Shown piece by piece: positions 57,701 through 64,000 of a DNA stretch of 64,000 nt (position 1 is the first letter of the stretch; every line of letters begins with the position of its first letter). A model generated the notes under the pieces. That model saw nothing but the letters and a program-made list of their open reading frames with translations. It had not been told where the DNA came from and made no database searches. Origin of the DNA: Janthinobacterium sp. PAMC25594. Lineage in GTDB: Bacteria; Pseudomonadota; Gammaproteobacteria; Burkholderiales; Burkholderiaceae_D. The position numbers and the translations under genes are program-made. The stretch covers positions 2,232,001-2,296,000 of the forward strand of contig NZ_CP080377.1 in NCBI RefSeq assembly GCF_019443505.1. The letters are read 5' to 3'.

Positions 57701-57844
57701 GGAGATCGTCACGACGGCATTCTGCGTCTTCGGATACTGGTTGATGGGCAGGCTGAACAGGGAACGCAAGCCCAGCACCACCAGCAGCAGGCTCACCACC
57801 ATGGCCAGCACGGGCCAGCGGATAAAGAGATCGGTGAAGTTCAT
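54785..57844 (-). CDS. RND multidrug efflux permease (HAE1 family)
   Basis: A 1019-residue inner-membrane pump starting MNFTDLFIRWPVLAMVVSL; the open frame six codons upstream begins with TTG and is unlikely. The proton relay Asp pair lies in AIGLVVDDAIIVVENVDRHM. Other landmarks are the two repeats with six membrane helices each, GGGYVNYFSIAGRSYKV in the porter domain, and VGLVTLMGLISKHGILIVE. It is the third gene of an OMF-MFP-RND operon (order of transcription 60597, 59034, 57844). Substrates are unknown; dyes, detergents and antibiotics are typical. Confidence 0.95.
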   Translation of the reverse strand: MNFTDLFIRWPVLAMVVSLLLVVLGLRSLFSLPINQYPKTQNAVVTISTTYYGADAQTVAGFITQPLESAIAQAQGIDYLSSSSSSGVSTITATLRLNYDANRALTEINTQVSSVKNQLPAQAQTPVLTVQMGQTTDAMHLGFYSNTLPTNNVTDYLSRVVKPKLDSVSGVQTAELLGARQFALRAWLDADKMAAFGVTAAEVSTALGNNNYLAALGSSKGQMVTVPLTAGTDLHSVEEFRQLVVKRSGDSIVRLEDLATVVLGSENYDFNVAFSGVRSVFIGIKVAPEANILDVAKRVRAVFPDIQSQLPAGLTGEIVYDSTFFINTSIHEVIKTLVEALLIVTIVIYLFLGSLRAVIVPVIAMPLSLIGTFTAMLALGYSINLLTLLAIVLAIGLVVDDAIIVVENVDRHMKQGQPPLEASLLAARELGSPILAMTVVLIAVYVPIGFQGGLTGALFTEFAFTLAGAVAVSGVVALTLSPMMCSRFFRPEQDSGRFVQAIDRVFGKVHATYQRLLHALLDTWVVLIVMAALLMVVLGLMFKMSQSELAPEEDQGVVLSQVVGDPTATSDQMQVYAEQIYQVAKAMPEYSQMFQITGVPTVNSGFGGMLMTPWNERARSAQQVQQDLQAGWNRIAGARVAAFQFPALPGSSGLPVQFVIATTEPFENLDTIAQQVLEKARASGKFYFIDTDLKIDKPQATVVVDRDSVAALGMTQQDVGQALGAALGGGYVNYFSIAGRSYKVIPQVLQVDRLNPSAVLDFHIKTPNGTMIPASTVAHIQYDVVPESINRFQQLNAVTLSGVSGASQGEVLAFMRDALAQVAPSGYTADYAGQSRQFVQESGGFIVTMLFAVVIVFLALAAQFESFRDPVVILVSVPLALFGATMFIFLGFASINIYTEVGLVTLMGLISKHGILIVEVANQLQKTGKSKREAVEEAAAVRLRPILMTTAAMVFGVLPLVIASGAGAAGRHAMGLVIFTGLSIGTLFTLFVVPAMYLFLAADHQALSARGAVTVAPAH

Positions 57845-57858
57845 GGCGGCGCCTCGAC

Positions 57859-59034
57859 TCAATGTTCCTGCGGTGTGGGCTGCGGATTGTTGCGCGGCTC
57901 GACGACGTTGCTGATCACCACGGGGCTGCCATTCTTGAGCTTGATCTGCCCGCTGGTGACGACTTGCTGCCCCTCGGTGAGCCCCGTCAGCACGGCTACC
58001 TGATCGCCGCGTGTTTCACCCGTCGTCACGAATACTTGACGCACCACCAGCTCACCCGCCTTGGGCGGTGGCGCAGCGGGGGCGGCGCTGGCCGCGGGGG
58101 CCGTGACCTTGGGCGCCTGCGCCGGATGCACGACGAAGACGGTGGAACCATACGGGTTGTAGGTGATCGCCGTCTGCGGCAACGTCAGATACTGTTTCTT
58201 GGCCCCCACTTCCACGTTGACGTTGGCAAACATACCCGGCAGCAACTGCCGTTGCGGATTGGCCACCGTGGCCTCCACCTGCACATTGCGCGTGGCGGGG
58301 TCGACCTTGGAACTGATGGCGCTGACCTTGCCCGCAAAGGCCGTGTTCGCATGCGCATCGCTGGACAGGTTCAGGGCTTGCCCCACTTGCAGGCCGCTCA
58401 GCTGCTTTTGCGGAATATAGAAGTCGATATAGATGGGATCGATGGTTTGCAAGGTAACGATCTTGTCGCCGGGATTCACATACTGGCCCGGATTGACGGT
58501 GGTGATGCCGAGTTTGCCGGCAAACGGCGCGCGGATGGTTTTCTTGGCCACCAGTGCCGCCTGCTGGGCCGCCAGTGCCCGCTTGCTTTTCAGGTCGGCC
58601 GCGTCGTTGTCGATCTGCGCCTGGCTGATCGCTTGCACGGCAAATTGCTGGCGGTCGCGCGCCAGCACGGACGCAGCCAGTTCGGCCGCCGCCTCCAGCG
58701 CGCGCAGCTGCGCGATATCGGCGTCGGCATTGAGTTGCACCAACAATTGCCCTGCCGCCACATCCTGGCCGGACTTGAAATGGATGGACCTGACGAGACC
58801 GGCGATCTCGCTCGTCACGTCGACGCCGCGCACGGCCACCAGGGTGCCCACCGACGCCAGGTGCGGCTGCCACTCGACCTTGCGGATGATGGTCGCCGAC
58901 ACCGTCTGCGGGGTGGGCTTGGGCGAACTGGCCATGAGCTGGCGGATGTGCAGAAAAAATCCCAGCGCCAGCAGGGCAATCAACAGCACCACCGCCCCCA
59001 GCATGATGAGCATGCGCTTATTGCGTTTCGTCAT
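57859..59034 (-). CDS. RND efflux membrane-fusion protein
   Basis: A 391-residue periplasmic adaptor with an N-terminal membrane anchor (MLIMLGAVVLLIALLALGFFL), barrel-sandwich lipoyl halves (VRSIHFKSGQDVAAGQLLVQL and KKTIRAPFAGKLGITTVNPG), an alpha-hairpin between, and a beta-barrel (VEATVANPQRQLLPGMFANV). AGGAG stands seven bases before ATG 59034, so this start is preferred to the ATG six codons earlier. The RND gene starts 14 bases downstream. Confidence 0.95.
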   Translation of the reverse strand: MTKRNKRMLIMLGAVVLLIALLALGFFLHIRQLMASSPKPTPQTVSATIIRKVEWQPHLASVGTLVAVRGVDVTSEIAGLVRSIHFKSGQDVAAGQLLVQLNADADIAQLRALEAAAELAASVLARDRQQFAVQAISQAQIDNDAADLKSKRALAAQQAALVAKKTIRAPFAGKLGITTVNPGQYVNPGDKIVTLQTIDPIYIDFYIPQKQLSGLQVGQALNLSSDAHANTAFAGKVSAISSKVDPATRNVQVEATVANPQRQLLPGMFANVNVEVGAKKQYLTLPQTAITYNPYGSTVFVVHPAQAPKVTAPAASAAPAAPPPKAGELVVRQVFVTTGETRGDQVAVLTGLTEGQQVVTSGQIKLKNGSPVVISNVVEPRNNPQPTPQEH

Positions 59035-59091
59035 GGATGCGCTCCTTGTCATTGCTTCCGGCTGCCATTGCGGTGTTGTATTGCAAGCCCC

Positions 59092-60597
59092 TCAGTCCCT
59101 GCCTGCCGCCACCGGCAAAGTGGTCGTGGCGGGAACGTTGTCCAGCGCGGGCCGGTTCCACCAGCCGCCGCCCAGCGCCTGGAACAGCGCGGCGCTATCG
59201 GCATGCCGGGCCGCCTGCGCCTGCACCAGGCCCACCCTGGCCTGCTGATAGGTGCGCTGGGCATCCAGCAGGCTCAGGTAGCTGATGGCGCCAAGCTTGA
59301 ATTGCTGCGTACTCAGCGCCAGCGATTCGCTGGCCAGCGCCTCCACCTCGGCTTGCTGCTGCAAGGCGGCAGCATCAGCCTCGATGGCCCGCAAGCTGTC
59401 GGCCACATTCTGGAAAGCGGCCAGCACGGTGGCGCGGTAATCGGCCGCCGCACCCTCGTAGGCGGCGATCGCGGCACGCCGCCTGGCGCGCAGCGCGCCG
59501 CCATTGAAAACAGGCTGGGCCAGCCCGGCCGCCACGCCCCACACGGAAGAACCGCCATGCAGCAGCGCGGGAAAGCTGGTCGCCAGGGCGCCAAGATTGC
59601 CCGTCAGGGTGAACTGGGGATACAGGGCTGCCGTGGTGACGCCGATCTGCGCGCTGGCCTGCTGCAGCAGCGCTTCGCTGGCGCGGATGTCGGGGCGCTG
59701 GCGCACGAGGGCAGACGGCAGGGAAACGGGCAAGTCCTGCGGCAGGTGCAGCGACGCCAGGTCGAATTCAGGCATGCCAGGCTCGCTGGGCAGCCTGCCC
59801 GCATACACGGATAGCTGGTGGCGCGTCAGGGCCAGGGCTTTTTCCAGCGGTGGCACGCTGGCCCGCGTCTGCGCCACCGTGTTGCGCTGGAGCAGTACCG
59901 TGGCACGGCCGATGGCACCGAAGCGCAATTGCTGTTCGATCACGTCCAGCTGTTTCTGCTGCGCGTCGAGTATCTCGCCGGTGGCCTGCAGCTGGGCGCG
60001 CAACGATGCTTCGCGGATGGCCGCCGTCACCAGGTTGGCCGTCAGGGCCAGGTACGCCGCTTCCAGCTGGTATTGCCGATAGTCAACCAGGGCTTGCAGC
60101 CCCTCCAGCTGGCGCTTGTTGCCGCCAAAAACATCCAGCGCATACGACACATTCACCGAGGCATTGTACAAATTGAGGACGCCGCCCTTGCCCTCCAGAC
60201 TGCTGTTTTTTTCACGGCTCACGCCCAGCTGCGCCCCCACCTCGGGATACAGCAGGCTGCCGGACAAGGCGCGGTAGTTTTCATCGGCCTGGCGCAACGC
60301 CGCCTGGGCCGATGCCAGGCCGGGACTGCGCGCGAGGGCGCCGCGCACCAGCCGGTCCAGCGCCGGTGACTGGAATAGCGACCACCATTGCGCGGGAATA
60401 TCCTGGCCCGGTACAAAACGCTGCGCCTGGCCGGCGGGACCGGGCGCCGCCGCCGTTTGCGCCGGCAACGGTGCCGGCGTATAGCGGTCGCCACCGCCGG
60501 GGGCGGCGGGAGGCCGGAAGTCCGGTCCGACGGCGCAAGCGGCCAGCAGGCATGCCATGAGGATGCCGAGAAGGGGCTGCCGGATGCTGGAAAACAT
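59092..60597 (-). CDS. NodT-type outer-membrane efflux lipoprotein
   Basis: A 501-residue TolC-like factor. LGILMACLLAACAVGPDF contains the lipobox and the VGPDFRPP signature of the RND OMF lipoproteins. The AL-A-ALL repeat region, IPAQWWSLFQSPALDRLVRGAL and PDIRASEALLQQASAQIGVT identify the two OEP repeats. It is the first gene of the operon with MFP and RND genes downstream (57-base spacing to the MFP). Confidence 0.94.
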   Translation of the reverse strand: MFSSIRQPLLGILMACLLAACAVGPDFRPPAAPGGGDRYTPAPLPAQTAAAPGPAGQAQRFVPGQDIPAQWWSLFQSPALDRLVRGALARSPGLASAQAALRQADENYRALSGSLLYPEVGAQLGVSREKNSSLEGKGGVLNLYNASVNVSYALDVFGGNKRQLEGLQALVDYRQYQLEAAYLALTANLVTAAIREASLRAQLQATGEILDAQQKQLDVIEQQLRFGAIGRATVLLQRNTVAQTRASVPPLEKALALTRHQLSVYAGRLPSEPGMPEFDLASLHLPQDLPVSLPSALVRQRPDIRASEALLQQASAQIGVTTAALYPQFTLTGNLGALATSFPALLHGGSSVWGVAAGLAQPVFNGGALRARRRAAIAAYEGAAADYRATVLAAFQNVADSLRAIEADAAALQQQAEVEALASESLALSTQQFKLGAISYLSLLDAQRTYQQARVGLVQAQAARHADSAALFQALGGGWWNRPALDNVPATTTLPVAAGRD

Positions 60598-60636
60598 GGT
60601 GCTGGTCCGTTACGTTGCCGTGCCACATTGCCGTTG

Positions 60637-60662
60637 AAAAATATCGCAAAAATATCGCGATA
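60637..60662. promoter_or_regulatory. Candidate operator upstream of the efflux operon
   Basis: Two adjacent 11-bp direct repeats AAAAATATCGC run into a perfect palindrome TATCGCGATA, 40 bases before the OMF start. The location suits a regulator-binding site; no regulator gene is adjacent in the window. Confidence 0.4.
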
Positions 60663-60710
60663 CCAGGCTGGCGAACTCGCCCACCCGTTCTACGATTGTA
60701 GAGCACCAGA

Positions 60711-60741
60711 CGTAAAAAGAGCCTTCCGAAGAAGGCTCTTT
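60711..60741 (-). terminator. Terminator of the second RND gene
   Basis: AAAGAGCCTTC-CGAA-GAAGGCTCTTT is an 11-bp stem, followed on the minus strand by TTTTTAC. It ends the RND gene at 60780 and may also insulate the efflux operon. It nearly repeats the hairpin at 54713. Confidence 0.85.
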
Positions 60742-60779
60742 GACCTGGCACAAGGATTGCGCAGCCGAGGCTGCCTGAC

Positions 60780-63700
60780 TTACTTTTGCAGGCTGACCGA
60801 CGCCACTTTCGGCGTGCGGCGTCCCATCAGGAACAGCACGGCCTTTTTCAGCATGCGGTAGACGAAGCGCACCAGCAGCAAGGTCAGTACGCACTCGATC
60901 AGGGTCAGGATCAGGGCGAAAGCCACAGGCATGCGCGCGGCGCGGCGGTGGAACTTGGCCACGGCGCCATCGCGGGCGATTTCGATGCTGTCATAGAAGG
61001 TCGGCACGACCAGCAGGGTCAGAATCGTCGAGGTGATGGTGCCGCCGATGATGGCGATCGCCAATGGACGGTAGAACTCGCCGCCCTCGCCCAGGCCCAG
61101 CGCGACGGGGAACATGCCGGCGATCAGCGCGAACGTCGTCATCAGGATGGGGCGCAGACGCATGCGGCCCGCATACATCAGCGCATCTTCGCGGCCATGG
61201 CCCTCTTCCTCGCGCTTGCGCGCCGCGTCCAGCAGCAGGATGGCGTTCTTGGCGACCAGGCCCATCAGCATGATGATGCCGATAAAGCTCATCAGGTTGA
61301 GAGTGTTGTTGGTGATCACCAGCGCCACCACCACACCGATCAGACTCAGCGGCAAGGACATCATCACGGCCACCGGCGCCGTGAAGGAACCGAACTGCAT
61401 CACCAGGATCAAATACATCAGGCCGATACCCATCACCAGCGCGATCAGCATTTCCGTGAACAGCTCTTGCTGGTCCTGGCCGGCGCCACCGAGCGCCAGG
61501 CCATAGCCGGGCGGGAAGTCGATGGAATTGGCCAGCTTCATGGCATCGGTCGTCACTTCGCCATTCGAGCGGCCCTGCGCATTGGCCGACACGGTGATCG
61601 TGCGCTTGCCATTCTTGTGCTCGATGCCGGACGGGCCCTTGCCCATGGTGATGGTGGCGATCTGATCGAGCGGCACCATTTGCGAGGTGCCCGTCACGCT
61701 GATCGGCAAGCGCTCGATGTTTTCCGATGCCACGCGGTCATCGGGATGCAGGCGCACGGCCACGTCGCGCGTTTCGCCCGTCGGATCGACCCAGTCGCCC
61801 ACTTCCACGCCGGCAAACGCCACGCGCAGCGATTGCGCCGCATCATTGACAGAAATGCCCATCGAGTTGGCCAGGCCACGGTTGAGCTCAATCTGCAGCT
61901 CGTTCTTCGGGTCCTGCTCGGACAGGCCCACGTCGACGGCACCGGGAATGGCGCGCAGCTTGTCCATGTAGGCGTTGGTAATTTCCATCAGTTTGCGCGA
62001 ATCCGGGCCCGTGAATTCCACCTGGATCGGTTTTTGCGAACCATTGCTCAAGTCATCCTGCACCACGTATTCGGCACCCACCAGGCGCGACATCTTCTCG
62101 CGCAACTCGACGGCGATTTCCTTGGCCGAACGCTTGCGCGTGTTGCGCTTGCCGATGTCGACATACACGCGGCCACCGCCCGCATTGATGGAACTGTTGG
62201 TATCCTTGGTTTCAGGCAAGGTGCGCGCCAGCACGGCCGCCGCTTCCAGTTTCAAACGCGAGTACTCGATGCTGCTCGACGATGGCGTGCGCACATTGAT
62301 CATCAGGTTGCCCGAATCGGATGCCGGCAGGAAACTCGTGCCGCCATGCGTGGCGTGCAGGGCGATGGCGCCCACCAGGCTGCCGAAGGCGATGACGGCC
62401 ATCCAGCGGCGGTGATGCAAGGCCCAGGCGATCACGCGGCCGTAGCGGTCCGCCTGGTGGTCGAACCAGTGGTTGAATTTCTCCAGCACGCGGCCGATGC
62501 CCTTTTTCGGCGCCGCATGTTCCTCGACCGGGTCGCCCCAGTAGGCCGACAACATGGGGTCGAGCGTAAACGAGATGCCCAGGCTGACCAGCACCGAGCA
62601 CGTCACCGTCAAGGCAAACGGACGGAACCATTCGCCGGAAATGCCCGGCATGAAGGCCACGGGAATGAAGACGGCGATAATCGAGAACGTCGTGGCGGCC
62701 ACGGCCATGCCGATCTCGGCCGTGCCTTCCAGCGCGGCCGTGCGGCGGTCCTTGCCCATCTGCATGTGGCGCACGATGTTTTCGCGCACCACGATGGCGT
62801 CATCGATCAGCACGCCGATGGCCAGCGACAGGCCCAGCAGGGTCATGAAGTTCAGGGTAAAGCCGCACAGCCACACGGCGATGAAGGCGGCAATCACGGA
62901 TGTGGGCAGGCTCAGCGCCGTGATCAGGGTCGAACGCCACGAGTTCAGGAAAGCGTAGACAACGAAAATCGTCAGCACGGCGCCCAGCACCAGCGATTCG
63001 ATCACGTTGTTCAGGCTATGCTGGGCGTTTTCGCCGCCGTCGCGCGTCACTTGCAGGATCGTGCCTTTCGGCAAGGTCTTGTTGATGTCCGCCACCATGT
63101 CGCGGATCTTGTTGGCCACGCTGACGGTGGAGGCGTCGCGCACGCGGGTGATCGATATGCCCACGTTGGGCTTGCCGCTGCGCATGCTCAGACTGTTGAC
63201 CTCGGCAAAGCCATCCTCGATGGTGGCCACTTGCGCCAGGCGCACGATTTCCTCGCCACGGCGCTTGATCACCACTTTTTCAAAATCGGCTGGCGACTCG
63301 ATGCGACCCACCAGGCGGATGCTTTTCTCGTCCAGGGCGCCGCGCACCTTGCCCACCGGGGCATTCGTGTTCTGGTTGCGCAAGGCGGTGACGACGTCGC
63401 TGACGGACACATTGTATTCGCGCAATTTTTCCGCGCGCAGCAGCACGGACAGCTCGCGCTTCAGCGAACCGCCCACGTTGACCAGCGCCACGCCATCGAC
63501 GGTGCGGAAGCGGTCCGACAGCACGTCCTCGGCCAGGCGCGAGATTTCCGCATGGCTTTGCGTATTCGACGACAGTGCCAGCTGCATGATCGGTTCGGCG
63601 GCCGGGTCGATGCGCTGCAGGATGGGCTCGCGCATTTCCGTCGGCAACTTGTAGCGCACGGCGGCAATCGCATTGCGGATATTGTCGGATGCCTCGATCA

Positions 63701-64000
63701 GGTTGCTACTGAAGGAAAACTTCAGGAAGATGGTGGCCGAACCTTCATTCGAATCGCTGTTGACCTCGGTCACGCCGGAAATGCTTTGCAGCGACTTTTC
63801 CAGGCGGTTCACCACTTCGCGCTCGACCGTGTCGGGCGAGGCGCCAGGGTAAGGGATGCTGACGACGATGAACGGCACTTCGACGTCCGGGTTCTGGTTG
63901 ACGCGCAGTTTCTTGAGCGCCAGCAAGCCGACGCACATCATCGCCAGGATCAGGACGATGGTGGCGGTGGGCCGCTTGATACTGAAATCGGAAAGGAACA
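60780..64000 (-). CDS. Second RND efflux permease (5' end cut by window)
   Basis: A 1073-residue open frame running off the end of the window. The last in-frame codons read FLSDFSIKRPTATIV, and the preceding incomplete codon ends in TG, so the natural ATG probably lies at base 64001 and only one base is missing. The proton-relay region reads AIGVLIDDAIVVRENIVRHM; the porter domain has GASPDTVEREVVNRLEKSLQ. The C-terminal MGLVAKNAILLLDAARKREE identifies an AcrB-like pump closer to the MdtB/C and heavy-metal-related branch than the pump at 54785. Partner genes would lie beyond the window. Confidence 0.94.
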   Translation of the reverse strand, partial: FLSDFSIKRPTATIVLILAMMCVGLLALKKLRVNQNPDVEVPFIVVSIPYPGASPDTVEREVVNRLEKSLQSISGVTEVNSDSNEGSATIFLKFSFSSNLIEASDNIRNAIAAVRYKLPTEMREPILQRIDPAAEPIMQLALSSNTQSHAEISRLAEDVLSDRFRTVDGVALVNVGGSLKRELSVLLRAEKLREYNVSVSDVVTALRNQNTNAPVGKVRGALDEKSIRLVGRIESPADFEKVVIKRRGEEIVRLAQVATIEDGFAEVNSLSMRSGKPNVGISITRVRDASTVSVANKIRDMVADINKTLPKGTILQVTRDGGENAQHSLNNVIESLVLGAVLTIFVVYAFLNSWRSTLITALSLPTSVIAAFIAVWLCGFTLNFMTLLGLSLAIGVLIDDAIVVRENIVRHMQMGKDRRTAALEGTAEIGMAVAATTFSIIAVFIPVAFMPGISGEWFRPFALTVTCSVLVSLGISFTLDPMLSAYWGDPVEEHAAPKKGIGRVLEKFNHWFDHQADRYGRVIAWALHHRRWMAVIAFGSLVGAIALHATHGGTSFLPASDSGNLMINVRTPSSSSIEYSRLKLEAAAVLARTLPETKDTNSSINAGGGRVYVDIGKRNTRKRSAKEIAVELREKMSRLVGAEYVVQDDLSNGSQKPIQVEFTGPDSRKLMEITNAYMDKLRAIPGAVDVGLSEQDPKNELQIELNRGLANSMGISVNDAAQSLRVAFAGVEVGDWVDPTGETRDVAVRLHPDDRVASENIERLPISVTGTSQMVPLDQIATITMGKGPSGIEHKNGKRTITVSANAQGRSNGEVTTDAMKLANSIDFPPGYGLALGGAGQDQQELFTEMLIALVMGIGLMYLILVMQFGSFTAPVAVMMSLPLSLIGVVVALVITNNTLNLMSFIGIIMLMGLVAKNAILLLDAARKREEEGHGREDALMYAGRMRLRPILMTTFALIAGMFPVALGLGEGGEFYRPLAIAIIGGTITSTILTLLVVPTFYDSIEIARDGAVAKFHRRAARMPVAFALILTLIECVLTLLLVRFVYRMLKKAVLFLMGRRTPKVASVSLQK

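Overview
The window is about 64 kb of GC-rich bacterial chromosome, densely coding on both strands. Gene content and order (dnaX-ybaB-recR next to the 4.5S RNA, ybgC-tolQRAB-pal-cpoB followed by tRNA-Lys, glyA-nrdR beside a pilVWXY1E cluster, a RibBA with a decayed RibA half, GTCGG-type palindromic repeats) point to a betaproteobacterium, most likely Oxalobacteraceae (Janthinobacterium/Duganella/Massilia type). That placement is inference from content, not a database match. No integrase, transposase, phage or CRISPR locus was seen.

Layout. 1-1.6 kb: end of cstA and its small YbdD/YjiX partner. 1.8-6.8 kb: a membrane hybrid histidine kinase whose HPt domain lies behind a frameshift in a C6 tract, then a REC-PAS-GGDEF-EAL protein; together they look like a phosphorelay acting on cyclic-di-GMP. 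6.8-9.3 kb: a phytase-like lipoprotein (also broken at a C6 tract) and a CaiB/BaiF CoA-transferase. 9.3-13 kb: recR, ybaB, dnaX, the SRP 4.5S RNA and a block of REP-like palindromes. 13-15.9 kb: ubiD and a membrane-anchored lytic transglycosylase. 16-22.2 kb: nusB, ribH, ribBA, ribE and ribD, interrupted by an OsmC protein and an unrecognised Gln/Ala-rich protein. 22.2-29.5 kb: type IV pilus minor pilins and PilY1. 29.7-31.9 kb: nrdR and glyA, the latter behind a ZTP riboswitch. 32.1-37.5 kb: the complete Tol-Pal envelope operon.

37.5-44.5 kb is the most accessory-looking stretch. Four identical tRNA-Lys(UUU) genes are spread over 7 kb. Between them lie a RelB/RelE-type toxin-antitoxin pair, an acyltransferase, an ArsR regulator facing an old-yellow-enzyme, a MarR-controlled DHA2 efflux pump, and an AT-richer secreted protein bracketed by two tRNA-Lys copies. 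44.5-50.5 kb holds an AraC regulator, small conserved proteins, a TcyP-type cystine symporter, a histidine phosphatase and the NAD(P)HX dehydratase.

50.6-54.6 kb is the best candidate for an uncharacterised system: a TonB-dependent receptor, an exported (signal-peptide) member of the DUF62 SAM-hydrolase family, and a Thr/Pro-rich lipoprotein. An AT-rich promoter element upstream of the receptor resembles one upstream of the cystine symporter, so a sulfur-scavenging role under a CysB-like regulator is proposed as a testable inference. 54.8-64 kb: an OMF-MFP-RND tripartite efflux operon and a second RND pump cut by the window edge.
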